The translations under genes were made by a program, and so were the position numbers. 64,000 nucleotides of DNA from Streptomyces sp. SDr-06 (lineage in GTDB: Bacteria; Actinomycetota; Actinomycetes; Streptomycetales; Streptomycetaceae), in NCBI RefSeq assembly GCF_003324565.1, contig NZ_QOLA01000009.1, positions 62,001 through 126,000 of the forward strand, written 5' to 3'. The notes under the pieces are model-generated. The model saw only the letters and a list, made by a program, of their open reading frames with translations. It was not told where the DNA came from and ran no database searches. Shown here piece after piece: positions 1-8,005 of the stretch (the stretch's first letter is position 1; each line of letters opens with the position of its first letter).

Positions 1-1710
1 GCGGGCTCCGGCAACAAGCAGGACCACTTCGACGCGGGCACCTTCGACACCGTCCTGTGGAACCCGAAGGACAACTCCTTCAAGAAGATCCCCACCCCCG
101 AGGACTTCTTCTGCGGCGGCCATGCCCAACTCCCGGACGGCAAGCTCCTGGTGGCGGGCGGCACGGCCCGCTACGAGGTCCTGGACGGCGAGGTGAAGCG
201 GGCCGGCGGCGGCATGCGGGTCAAGAACGAGGACCCCAACAAGGCCGTCACCCTCAAGAAGGGCACCAGGTTCCGCTCGCCCTCGGGCGTGGAGTACGTC
301 TCGAAGTTCGACGTCACGGTGCCCAAGGCGAAGCGCGAGTTCCAGATCTCGTACTACGCCAGCGGGCAGATGAAGCCCTGGCAGACCAAGACCACCGCCG
401 CCGAGGCGCGGGTCTTCGTCGAGGCGGTCGCCGAGGGCCCCCAGTCGGTCGCCACAGACCAGGCCCAGTACGAGGTCGAGGGCCTGACCGGCAAGGACGC
501 CGACAACGTCTACGGCCTCGCCGAGAAGATCACCCTGGACAAGCAGGACTACCAGGGGATCCGGGCGGCGTACGAGTTCGACCCGAAGGCCGAGAAGTAC
601 GTCCCCGTCACCCCGATGAAGGAGGCCCGCTGGTACCCCACGCTCACCACGCTCCAGGACGGCCGGGTGCTCGCGGTCTCCGGGCTCGACGACGTGGGCG
701 CCATCCTCCAGGGGGACAACGAGATCTACGACCCGAAGACCAAGCAGTGGTCCAAGGGCCCCACCCGCTACTTCCCGACCTACCCCTCGCTGTTCCTGAC
801 CAAGGGCGGCAAGCTCTTCTACTCGGGCGCCAACGCCGGATACGGGCCCGCCGACAAGGGCCGTGAGCCGGGGCTGTGGGACGTGGAGAAGAACACCTTC
901 ACCAAGATCGGCGGCCTCAACGCCGCCGACCAGGTGGAGACGGCCAGCTCCCTCCTGCTGCCGCCCGCCCAGGACCAGCGGTTCATGCTGCTCGGCGGCG
1001 GCGGGGTCGGCGAGTCCAAGAAGGCGACGCCGCGCACCGCCGTGGTGGACCTGAAGCAGGCCAGCCCCGTCTTCCAGTCGGGACCCGAACTCCCGCAGGG
1101 AACGCGCTACCTGAACAGCGTGATCATGCCGGACGACTCCGTCTTCACCAGCGGAGGCTCCTCGGACTACCGGGGCCGGGGCGGCTCCAACATCCTCAAG
1201 GCCCAGTTCTACGACCCCAGGGCGAACGCCTTCCGCGAGGCCGCGGACCCCACCATCGGCCGCAACTACCACTCCGAGGCGCTGCTGCTGCCCGACGGCC
1301 GGGTCGCCACCTTCGGCTCCGACTCGCTCTTCGGCGACCGGAACAACACCAAGCCCGGCAAGTTCGAGCAGCGCATGGAGGTCTACACCCCGCCCTACCT
1401 CTACCGGGACAAGGACAAGCGCCCCGCGCTCGGCGACGGCCCCGAGGCCGTGGCGGCCGACGGCCGGGCGACCTTCAAGACGGACCACCCCGAGCGCGTC
1501 GTCAAGGCCCGCCTGCTGCGCCCGAGCGCGGTGACCCACACGACGGACGTGGAGCAGCGCTCGGTCGAGCTGGGCCTGGCCAAGGACGGGAACTCGGTCA
1601 CACTCACCGTCCCGAAGGACCGGGCGCTGGTGCCCCCCGGCTGGTACATGGTCTTCGTGAGCGACCAGGAGGGCACTCCGTCCGAGGCGAAGTGGCTCCG
1701 GGTGGACTGA
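1..1710 (+). CDS. glxA: GlxA-type copper radical oxidase (C-terminal part; 5' end outside window)
   Basis: The reading frame is open from base 1, so the N-terminus and signal region lie upstream. The product is a galactose-oxidase/glyoxal-oxidase type beta-propeller with the C-terminal DUF1929 domain. Visible active-site elements are FFCGGHAQL (the Cys that would cross-link to the radical Tyr), RYFPTYPSL (the Trp/Tyr region), GRNYHSEAL (Tyr-His copper ligands) and SAVTHTTD (last His ligand). In Streptomyces, GlxA is a membrane-associated mono-copper oxidase that works with the cellulose-synthase-like CslA to deposit a glycan at hyphal tips. cslA would be expected just upstream of the window. 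The gene faces the GH6 gene, with only 6 bp between the stop codons. Family assignment is firm; the glycan substrate is not visible here. Confidence 0.93.
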   Translation, partial: AGSGNKQDHFDAGTFDTVLWNPKDNSFKKIPTPEDFFCGGHAQLPDGKLLVAGGTARYEVLDGEVKRAGGGMRVKNEDPNKAVTLKKGTRFRSPSGVEYVSKFDVTVPKAKREFQISYYASGQMKPWQTKTTAAEARVFVEAVAEGPQSVATDQAQYEVEGLTGKDADNVYGLAEKITLDKQDYQGIRAAYEFDPKAEKYVPVTPMKEARWYPTLTTLQDGRVLAVSGLDDVGAILQGDNEIYDPKTKQWSKGPTRYFPTYPSLFLTKGGKLFYSGANAGYGPADKGREPGLWDVEKNTFTKIGGLNAADQVETASSLLLPPAQDQRFMLLGGGGVGESKKATPRTAVVDLKQASPVFQSGPELPQGTRYLNSVIMPDDSVFTSGGSSDYRGRGGSNILKAQFYDPRANAFREAADPTIGRNYHSEALLLPDGRVATFGSDSLFGDRNNTKPGKFEQRMEVYTPPYLYRDKDKRPALGDGPEAVAADGRATFKTDHPERVVKARLLRPSAVTHTTDVEQRSVELGLAKDGNSVTLTVPKDRALVPPGWYMVFVSDQEGTPSEAKWLRVD

Positions 1711-1716
1711 CCCGGG

Positions 1717-2730
1717 TCAGTACCGGGCGCGCCGGGCCAGCCCGAGCGCGTACTCCGGCCACCAGGTGCCGGCGGACGGGCCCCCGCGGCAGGGCCCGTC
1801 CGAGTCGCCGGGCCGCTTGATCCACAGGAACGCGTCGACGAGCGGATCGCCGGTGCGGACCGACGGCGGGGTGCCGAGCGAGCGGCCCGGGGGATTGCAC
1901 CAGGCCTGGTCGCGGTCGTCGCGCAGCGGGCCCTCGCCGTTGCGGCTGGTGTCCATGACGAAGTGCTTGCCGTCGAGGCCCTGCGACACCTTCGCCCCGT
2001 ACGCCCGTACCGCCGCGTCCGTCTGGAAGTTGGAGACGTTCAGCGCGAACCCGTCGGCCTTGTCGACCCCGGCCCGGCGCAGCGGCTCGATGAGGCTCTG
2101 GGGATCGGGGATCCACGAAGGATTCCCGGCGTCGAGGTAGACCTTGGTGTGGGGCAGCCTCTTCAGATGCTCGACGGCCTCGTCGAGGAGCTGATAGCGC
2201 TCGGCGTGATGGTCGGGCGTCGTACACCCGTCGACCATGTGCGCGACCGCGTCCGGCTCCAGGACGACGACCGCCGGGGCGTCGCCGATGGCCTCGGCGA
2301 ACATCGTGTACCAGGCGCGGTAGTCCTCGACCCCCCTCGCGCCGCCCGCCGAGTACTTGCCGCAGTCCCGGTGCGGAATGTTGTACGCCACGAACAGCGC
2401 GGTCCGCTTCTCCTTGGCGGCGCCCTCGACGGCCTTGCGGATGCCGGGCCGCGGGTCGTCCCCGGACGGCCAGGTCGCGACCGGCCGGTCGGCGATCCGC
2501 CGCAGCACCTGCGCGTCGGCGCTCCGGCCCTGCCCCTGCCAGATCCTGATCTGCCGGACGGCGTCGCTCTCGGGGTCCACCCAGAACGGGGAGCCGGGGG
2601 CCGGCGCGGGCGCGGCCTCGGCCTGCGAACGGGCCCGCGCCACCGAGGCCGCCTCCGGCTCGGCGCCGGACGAGCAGCCGGCGACGGCGGTGAGCAGGGC
2701 GGCGGCGAGGAGGATTCGGTACCGGAACAT
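1717..2730 (-). CDS. cslZ: GH6 endoglucanase-like lipoprotein
   Basis: A 337-residue protein with a lipoprotein signal ending LLTAVAGC (lipidated Cys19), then a short Ala/Pro-rich linker and a glycoside hydrolase family 6 domain. GH6 landmarks are AYNIPHRDC (Asp122) and VVLEPDAVAHM (Asp160, the expected general acid), with a late VDTSRNGEGP segment (SRNGEG is typical of the family). Family enzymes invert and cut beta-1,4-glucan. It converges on glxA, matching the cslA-glxA-cslZ arrangement in which an endoglucanase accompanies the tip-glycan synthase. It is probably anchored on the outer face of the membrane and trims the CslA product. ATG start; the upstream 172 bp is shared with the divergent MarR gene. 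The symbol is given by analogy with S. coelicolor. Confidence 0.85.
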   Translation of the reverse strand: MFRYRILLAAALLTAVAGCSSGAEPEAASVARARSQAEAAPAPAPGSPFWVDPESDAVRQIRIWQGQGRSADAQVLRRIADRPVATWPSGDDPRPGIRKAVEGAAKEKRTALFVAYNIPHRDCGKYSAGGARGVEDYRAWYTMFAEAIGDAPAVVVLEPDAVAHMVDGCTTPDHHAERYQLLDEAVEHLKRLPHTKVYLDAGNPSWIPDPQSLIEPLRRAGVDKADGFALNVSNFQTDAAVRAYGAKVSQGLDGKHFVMDTSRNGEGPLRDDRDQAWCNPPGRSLGTPPSVRTGDPLVDAFLWIKRPGDSDGPCRGGPSAGTWWPEYALGLARRARY

Positions 2731-2902
2731 CCAGCCCCCTGGGGCTTCGCGTACCTACACAGGACCGGGCAATGGTGTCATATCGGTCACGCTGGGTGAG
2801 GGAGCGCCATGCCGGACGGCGCGCGGCGCGGGGCCGCGGGCGCCGGGTACCGAAGTGCGAGACAGGGCTGACCGGCATGTGACCAGTGGGTAAGGTCGAC
2901 GG

Positions 2903-3409
2903 GTGCCCAAGCCGCTCAGCCTTCCCTTCGATCCCATCGCCCGAGCCGACGAACTCTGGCAGCAGCGATGGGGACCCGTGCCCTCGATGGGGGCGATCAC
3001 CTCGATCATGCGGGCGCACCAGATCCTGCTCGCGGAGGTCGACGCGGTGGTGAAGCCGTACGGGCTGACCTTCGCGCGCTACGAGGCACTCGTCCTGCTG
3101 ACCTTCTCCAAGGCGGGCGAGCTGCCGATGTCGAAGATCGGCGAGCGTCTGATGGTCCACCCGACCTCGGTCACCAACACGGTGGACCGCCTCGTCAAGT
3201 CGGGCCTCGTCGACAAGCGCCCCAACCCGAACGACGGCCGCGGCACGCTGGCGTCCATCACGGACAAGGGGCGCGAGGTGGTGGAGCAGGCCACGCGCGA
3301 CCTGATGGCGATGGACTTCGGGCTCGGCGTCTACGACGCGGAGGAGTGCGGAGAAATCTTCGCGATGCTGCGCCCCCTGCGCGTAGCGGCCCACGACTTC
3401 GAGGACTGA
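2903..3409 (+). CDS. MarR-family transcriptional regulator
   Basis: 168 residues, GTG start preceded by a weak GGTAAGG ribosome site. The N-terminal helix (DELWQQRWG) leads into a winged helix-turn-helix: FARYEALVLLTFSKAGELPM, then MVHPTSVTNTVDRLVKSGLV as recognition helix and RPNPNDGRGTLASITDKG as wing. This is standard MarR architecture and length for a dimeric DNA-binding protein that responds to small molecules. It lies upstream of a small membrane protein and icmA on the same strand, so it may regulate branched-chain or short-chain acyl-CoA metabolism, but no effector can be read from the sequence. It is divergent from the GH6 gene. Assignment to the family is secure; target genes are inferred from position only. 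Confidence 0.9.
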   Translation: MPKPLSLPFDPIARADELWQQRWGPVPSMGAITSIMRAHQILLAEVDAVVKPYGLTFARYEALVLLTFSKAGELPMSKIGERLMVHPTSVTNTVDRLVKSGLVDKRPNPNDGRGTLASITDKGREVVEQATRDLMAMDFGLGVYDAEECGEIFAMLRPLRVAAHDFED

Positions 3410-3416
3410 GCCGCTG

Positions 3417-3465
3417 GAGGGGCGCGGGGAACTGCGCGAGCGGCCACGCACGGTCCGCAGCCCCA
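3417..3465. repeat. Dispersed Streptomyces intergenic repeat (single copy here)
   Basis: The gap after the MarR gene contains GGGGCGCGGGGAACTGCG followed by GCGAGCGGCCACGCACG. I recall this GC-rich element as a widely scattered intergenic repeat in Streptomyces genomes. Only one copy was found in this window. Its boundaries are approximate and its function unknown. Confidence 0.5.
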
Positions 3466-3555
3466 CGAATACCCCCGGAAGGTCTCGGGAAGGGGCGGGG
3501 CGGGGAGGTGTACCCGGGCGAAGATCGCCCGGCATGTCCGGTTAGGCTCGGCGGC

Positions 3556-3894
3556 ATGAAAAAGAGCGTGCTGACCCGCTACCGGGTGATGGCGTACGTC
3601 ACCGGCGTCCTGCTGGTCCTGCTGACCCTGGGCGTCATCGCCAAGTACATCCTCGACATGAACGGCGCCGCGGACTTCACGAAGGTCATCGGCATCGCCC
3701 ACGGCTGGCTGTATGTGATCTACCTCGTCTTCGCCTTCGACCTGGGCTCCAAGGCGAAGTGGCCGGTCGGCAAGCAGCTGTGGGTGCTGATCGCCGGCAC
3801 GATCCCCACCGCCGCCTTCTTCGTCGAGCGCAAGGTCTCCAAGGAGCTGGAGTCCAAGGTCGCGGACGAGGTCCCGGCCGGCGCCAAGGCCTGA
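3556..3894 (+). CDS. Small integral membrane protein, DUF3817 family
   Basis: 112 residues beginning MKKSVLTRYRVMAYVTG. Three hydrophobic segments are visible (about residues 12-30, 43-62 and 75-90), with the conserved HGWLYVIYLVFAFDL and WPVGKQLWVLIAGTIP stretches typical of DUF3817. The C-terminus is charged and cytoplasmic-looking (VSKELESKVADEV). The ATG at 3556 was chosen because the start-proximal MKKSVL fits the family, although the frame stays open far upstream through the MarR gene. No strong ribosome site is seen. The function of the family is unknown. It sits between the MarR regulator and icmA, and a hairpin separates it from icmA, so co-transcription with icmA is doubtful. Confidence 0.85.
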   Translation: MKKSVLTRYRVMAYVTGVLLVLLTLGVIAKYILDMNGAADFTKVIGIAHGWLYVIYLVFAFDLGSKAKWPVGKQLWVLIAGTIPTAAFFVERKVSKELESKVADEVPAGAKA

Positions 3895-3910
3895 CGGCGC
3901 CCAGCCCGAA

Positions 3911-3935
3911 CCGCCACGCGAGCAATGCGTGGCGG
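3911..3935 (+). terminator. Hairpin after the DUF3817 gene
   Basis: A perfect 9-bp stem, CCGCCACGC (3911-3919) and GCGTGGCGG (3927-3935), with a 7-nt loop, 16 bp after the stop codon. There is no U-tract, as is usual in Streptomyces terminators. Confidence 0.5.
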
Positions 3936-3948
3936 TCGGCCATCGACA

Positions 3949-3970
3949 TTTACTAGGACGTCCAAGTAAA
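3949..3970. promoter_or_regulatory. 22-bp near-perfect palindrome upstream of icmA
   Basis: Arms TTTACTAGGAC and GTCCAAGTAAA match as an inverted repeat at 10 of 11 positions, centred on GGACGTCC. The palindrome ends 8 bp before the icmA ATG, so a bound protein would overlap the transcription start or leader. It is the best operator candidate for icmA. The regulator is unknown; the MarR protein about 0.55 kb upstream is one option. Confidence 0.6.
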
Positions 3971-3978
3971 TTCGAACC

Positions 3979-5679
3979 ATGGACGCTGACGCCATCGAAG
4001 AAGGCCGCCGTCGCTGGCAGGCCCGTTACGACAAGGCCCGCAAGCGCGACGCGGACTTCACCACGCTCTCCGGGGACCCCGTCGACCCCGCGTACGGGCC
4101 CCGGCCCGGCGATACCTACGACGGGTTCGAGCGGATCGGGTGGCCCGGCGAGTACCCGTTCACCCGCGGCCTCTACCCGACCGGCTACCGCGGCCGCACC
4201 TGGACCATCCGGCAGTTCGCCGGGTTCGGCAACGCCGAGCAGACCAACGAGCGCTACAAGATGATCCTGGCCGCCGGCGGCGGCGGGCTGAGCGTCGCGT
4301 TCGACATGCCGACGCTCATGGGGCGCGACTCCGACGACCCCCGCTCGCTCGGCGAGGTCGGCCACTGCGGTGTCGCCATCGACTCGGCCGCCGACATGGA
4401 GGTGCTGTTCCAGGACATCCCGCTCGGGGACGTCACCACCTCCATGACGATCAGCGGGCCCGCCGTCCCCGTCTTCTGCATGTACCTGGTCGCCGCGGAG
4501 CGCCAGGGCGTCGACCCCGGCGTCCTCAACGGCACGCTCCAGACCGACATCTTCAAGGAGTACATCGCGCAGAAGGAGTGGCTCTTCCAGCCCGAGCCCC
4601 ATCTGCGCCTCATCGGCGACCTGATGGAGCACTGCGCCAAGGGCATCCCCGCGTACAAGCCGCTCTCGGTCTCCGGCTACCACATCCGCGAGGCCGGGGC
4701 GACGGCCGCGCAGGAGCTGGCGTACACCCTGGCCGACGGGTTCGGCTACGTCGAGCTGGGCCTGAGCCGGGGCCTGGACGTCGACGTCTTCGCCCCCGGC
4801 CTCTCCTTCTTCTTCGACGCGCACGTCGACTTCTTCGAGGAGATCGCCAAGTTCCGCGCCGCGCGCCGCATCTGGGCCCGCTGGATGAAGGAGGTGTACG
4901 GCGCGCAGTCCGACAAGGCGCAGTGGCTGCGGTTCCACACCCAGACCGCCGGGGTCTCGCTGACCGCGCAGCAGCCGTACAACAACGTCGTACGGACCGC
5001 CGTGGAAGCCCTGGCGGCCGTGCTCGGCGGGACCAACTCGCTGCACACCAACGCCCTCGACGAGACCCTCGCGCTGCCGAGCGAGCAGGCCGCCGAGATC
5101 GCGCTGCGCACCCAGCAGGTGCTGATGGAGGAGACCGGCGTCGCCAACGTGGCCGACCCGCTCGGCGGCTCCTGGTACGTCGAGCAGCTCACCGACCGCA
5201 TCGAGGCCGACGCCGAGAAGATCTTCGACCAGATCAAGGAGCGCGGCACCCGGGCGCACCCCGACGGCCGGCACCCGATCGGCCCGATCACCTCCGGCAT
5301 CCTGCGCGGCATCGAGGACGGCTGGTTCACCGGCGAGATCGCCGAGTCCGCCTTCCGCTACCAGCAGTCCCTGGAGAAGGGCGACAAGCGGGTCGTCGGC
5401 GTCAACTGCCACCACGGCTCCGTCACCGGTGACCTGGAGATCCTGCGGGTCAGCCACGAGGTGGAGCGCGAGCAGGTACGGGCGCTCGCCGATCGCAAGT
5501 CGCGCCGGGACGACGCCGCGGTGCGCGGCGCGCTCGACGCGATGCTGGCCGCGGCCCGCGACGGCTCGAACATGATCGCCCCGATGCTGGACGCGGTCCG
5601 CGCGGAGGCGACCCTGGGTGAGATCTGCGGCGTCCTGCGCGACGAGTGGGGCACCTACACGGAGCCGCCCGGCTTCTGA
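3979..5679 (+). CDS. icmA: Isobutyryl-CoA mutase large subunit
   Basis: 566 residues, the substrate-binding TIM-barrel subunit of an adenosylcobalamin-dependent acyl-CoA mutase. It interconverts isobutyryl-CoA and n-butyryl-CoA, linking valine catabolism to butyryl/ethylmalonyl precursors for polyketides. Two specificity residues decide the call: Phe80 in TIRQFAGFG and Gln198 in IFKEYIAQKEW. Methylmalonyl-CoA mutase has Tyr and Arg at these places. SVSGYHIREAG carries the conserved His. The chain stops after the barrel, so the cobalamin domain must come from a separate IcmB, which is not in this window. ATG start at 3979 lacks a clear ribosome site, suggesting a leaderless or very short-leader mRNA. 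A 22-bp palindrome lies directly upstream. Confidence 0.93.
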   Translation: MDADAIEEGRRRWQARYDKARKRDADFTTLSGDPVDPAYGPRPGDTYDGFERIGWPGEYPFTRGLYPTGYRGRTWTIRQFAGFGNAEQTNERYKMILAAGGGGLSVAFDMPTLMGRDSDDPRSLGEVGHCGVAIDSAADMEVLFQDIPLGDVTTSMTISGPAVPVFCMYLVAAERQGVDPGVLNGTLQTDIFKEYIAQKEWLFQPEPHLRLIGDLMEHCAKGIPAYKPLSVSGYHIREAGATAAQELAYTLADGFGYVELGLSRGLDVDVFAPGLSFFFDAHVDFFEEIAKFRAARRIWARWMKEVYGAQSDKAQWLRFHTQTAGVSLTAQQPYNNVVRTAVEALAAVLGGTNSLHTNALDETLALPSEQAAEIALRTQQVLMEETGVANVADPLGGSWYVEQLTDRIEADAEKIFDQIKERGTRAHPDGRHPIGPITSGILRGIEDGWFTGEIAESAFRYQQSLEKGDKRVVGVNCHHGSVTGDLEILRVSHEVEREQVRALADRKSRRDDAAVRGALDAMLAAARDGSNMIAPMLDAVRAEATLGEICGVLRDEWGTYTEPPGF

Positions 5680-5709
5680 TCCGCGTACCGCACCACGGCC
5701 GCTTCCGCG

Positions 5710-6567
5710 TCAACTTCCTTCGCGGGGGCGGCCGTTGGTGTGTTCCGGGGCGGCGCTCAGCAGTTCCACGCCCATCAGGTCGGTCCCGTCGGAGTCGCCG
5801 GTGAGGCGGTGCACCAGGACCCAGGCGCCGTCGTGCCGTACGGCGGCGAACACCGAGGCGTCGCGGGTGGCCCCGTTGTGCCAGCGCAACCGGCCGCTCG
5901 TCTGCCAGGACGGCGCGGGCTCGCCGAGCCTCAGCTCCACGAGCAGCGCGGTCACCAGGCGGGCGGCCGCGCGCGGGGTCGCCCACAGGCCGCCGGCGGG
6001 CAGGATCGCGCCGTCCATCGTCCAGGGCCTGCGCGGCCGCCCGAACGGTCCGTGCCCGGTCAGCCGCAGCTCCGCGGGCGGACGCACGGCCACCTCGTCG
6101 ATGCCCAGGGGCGCGAGGACGTACCGCTCCAGGAGCTCCTCGTAGGGCAGGCCCGCGGCGGACGAGAGCGCGGCGCCCAGGACGGCGTAGCCCAGGTTGG
6201 AGTACTCCTCCTGCGTGCCCGGGGCCCTGACCGCGATCACGTCGAGCCCGCGCAGCACCGTGTTCAGGGCGCCCGCGTCGAAGGAGGCGTACGGGTCCCG
6301 CCCGCCAAGGCCCGGCGGGAGGCGGGGGAGGCCCGAGGTGTGCTCGGCGAGGTGGCGCAGGGTGATCCCGGTGCCGGAGGGCACGGGCAGGAACTCCTCG
6401 ACCGGCGCGTCCGGCCGGAGCACCCCGGCGGCGGCCAGCCGGACCAGGATCGTGCCGGTGAGCGGCTTGGTGAGGGAGCCGATCTGCACATAGGCGTCGA
6501 GGGCGTGGCCGTCCTGGGCGCGGGGCTCTTCGAAGCTGCTGAGTACGCAGGTGGGGACGGGGCGCAT
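5710..6567 (-). CDS. Beta-lactamase-fold serine hydrolase (class C/esterase type), no signal peptide
   Basis: 285 residues with the serine-hydrolase/penicillin-binding fold: SxxK as SLTK (Ser31-Lys34), YxN as YSN (Tyr122-Asn124) and a KTG-equivalent HNG (230-232). Relatives include D-alanyl-D-alanine peptidases, esterases and class C beta-lactamases, so the reaction cannot be fixed. Unusually for the family, the N-terminus shows no signal peptide or membrane anchor, so this start predicts a cytoplasmic protein. The gene follows the histidine kinase by 25 bp on the same strand and is probably the last gene of a regulator-kinase-hydrolase operon. It converges on icmA. Possible roles are envelope-precursor or lactone hydrolysis. 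Confidence 0.85.
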   Translation of the reverse strand: MRPVPTCVLSSFEEPRAQDGHALDAYVQIGSLTKPLTGTILVRLAAAGVLRPDAPVEEFLPVPSGTGITLRHLAEHTSGLPRLPPGLGGRDPYASFDAGALNTVLRGLDVIAVRAPGTQEEYSNLGYAVLGAALSSAAGLPYEELLERYVLAPLGIDEVAVRPPAELRLTGHGPFGRPRRPWTMDGAILPAGGLWATPRAAARLVTALLVELRLGEPAPSWQTSGRLRWHNGATRDASVFAAVRHDGAWVLVHRLTGDSDGTDLMGVELLSAAPEHTNGRPREGS

Positions 6568-6592
6568 GGCGGACTTTCGGTCGCAGGGCAGG

Positions 6593-8005
6593 TCAGCCCA
6601 TTCTGCTCGCCCGCTCCGGCCCCGTTCCGGCCGGGAGGGTGAGCCGGAACAGGGCCCCTCCGCCCGGCGCCTGATGTGCCGTCAGCTCGGCTCCGTGGGC
6701 GCGGGCGATCTGGCGGGCCATCGCCAGACCGAGACCCGAGCCGGGCAGGGCGCGGGCCTGCTCGGCCCGGTAGAAGCGGTCGAAGACGTGCGGGAGGTCG
6801 GCCGTGGAGATGCCGGGCCCGTGGTCCCGTACCGTCAACTCGCCCGCCAGCAGCGCGACGTCGACCGGGGCGCCCGGCGGGCTGAACTTGGCGGCGTTGT
6901 CCAGGAGGTTGGAGATCAGGCGGGCCAGCCGCCCCGGCACGCCGGGCAGGGTGGCCGACGCGTCGGCCAGGTCCAGCCGGAACGGGGTCGCGGGCCAGTG
7001 CGCGCGGGCCGTGTCCACCGTGTGCGCGAGCAGCGGGGCGAGGCGCACCTCCTCCAGGAGCGGGGTCGGCTCCTCGTCCCTGGCCAGGTCGATGAGGTCG
7101 TTGACCAGGACGGACACCTCGCGGATCTGGCGCCCGAGCGCCGCCGACGCCCGGTCGCGCTGGGTCTTGGTCAGGCGGTCGGCGCGGGCGAGCAGCTCGG
7201 CGTTGGTGCGCAGCGCCGTCAGCGGGGTGCGCAGCTCGTGCGAGGCGTCGGCGACCAGGCGGCGCTGGGCCGTCACCGACTGCTCCAGCTCGCCCAGCAT
7301 CGTGTTGAACGAGGCCGCGAGCCGGGTCACCTCGTCCTCCTTGTCGGGCGGGCCCGGCGGAAGCTCGATGCGGTGGCTCGGGTCGCGGGTGGCAGCGATG
7401 TGCTCGGCCGTCGCGGTGAGCCGGGCCACGGGGGCGAGCCCCGTGCGCGACACCCCGTACCCGAGGGCCGCGGCGAGCAGCACCCCGGCCGCCCCGACCC
7501 CGCTCATCAGCCACGCCGCCTGACTGACCCCCTTGCGTGCGGTGTCCGAACGCAGCGCCACCTGAAGGGACTTCGAGCCGCCGAAGGGGGTGGTGAACAT
7601 GCGGGCGGGCTCGCCGTCGGGCAGCGTGATGTTGGTCGCGTACGGTCTGCGCTCGCCGGTGGCGACCTGGCGCACGGGCGGGCTCACCGGCAGCAGATAG
7701 GGCTTGGCGGGATCGTCCGCCGGATCCGCGGGCACGACCTGCGCGCAGGCGGGCGCCGCCAGATAGCGGCACTCCCCGGCGAGCACCCCCGGGGCCGCGC
7801 CCCGGTTCTGCTGGATGGCCAGGGTCGCCGACTGGGCCAGGTTCAGGTCGAGCTGGTGGTACAGCTCGAAGCGCAGGACGAAGAAGGCGGCCGTGCACAC
7901 GCCGACCGCGACGAGCGCGACGGCTGCCGAGGCGGCCGTCGCGAGCCGGGTGCGCAGCGGGCGGTGGCGGCGCCAGCGGGCCCCGAGGCGGCGCCGGGAG
8001 CTCAC
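6593..8005 (-). CDS. Sensor histidine kinase (HAMP/HisKA/HATPase), OmpR-pair type
   Basis: 470 residues. A basic N-terminus precedes a membrane helix (about residues 24-48), then an extracytoplasmic domain of roughly 110 residues, a second helix (near SQAAWLMSGVGAAGVLLAAALG, split here only for description), a HAMP linker, the phospho-acceptor DASHELRTPLTALRTNAELL, the N box NLLDNAAKFSP, and G boxes RDHGPGI and GLGLAMAR. The start is GTG at 8005, overlapping the response-regulator stop codon by 4 bp (GTGA), which implies translational coupling. The sensed signal is unknown. The neighbours (MurG paralogue, serine-hydrolase fold) suggest envelope stress or a cell-wall antibiotic. Confidence 0.93.
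   Translation of the reverse strand: MSSRRRLGARWRRHRPLRTRLATAASAAVALVAVGVCTAAFFVLRFELYHQLDLNLAQSATLAIQQNRGAAPGVLAGECRYLAAPACAQVVPADPADDPAKPYLLPVSPPVRQVATGERRPYATNITLPDGEPARMFTTPFGGSKSLQVALRSDTARKGVSQAAWLMSGVGAAGVLLAAALGYGVSRTGLAPVARLTATAEHIAATRDPSHRIELPPGPPDKEDEVTRLAASFNTMLGELEQSVTAQRRLVADASHELRTPLTALRTNAELLARADRLTKTQRDRASAALGRQIREVSVLVNDLIDLARDEEPTPLLEEVRLAPLLAHTVDTARAHWPATPFRLDLADASATLPGVPGRLARLISNLLDNAAKFSPPGAPVDVALLAGELTVRDHGPGISTADLPHVFDRFYRAEQARALPGSGLGLAMARQIARAHGAELTAHQAPGGGALFRLTLPAGTGPERASRMG

Noticed and set aside
3331..5457. 708-codon minus-strand frame opposite icmA
   Set aside because: No recognisable domain; the plus strand encodes a full, conserved mutase.
3979..5679. Calling the mutase a methylmalonyl-CoA mutase
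   Set aside because: Phe80 and Gln198 and the missing cobalamin domain point to isobutyryl-CoA mutase.
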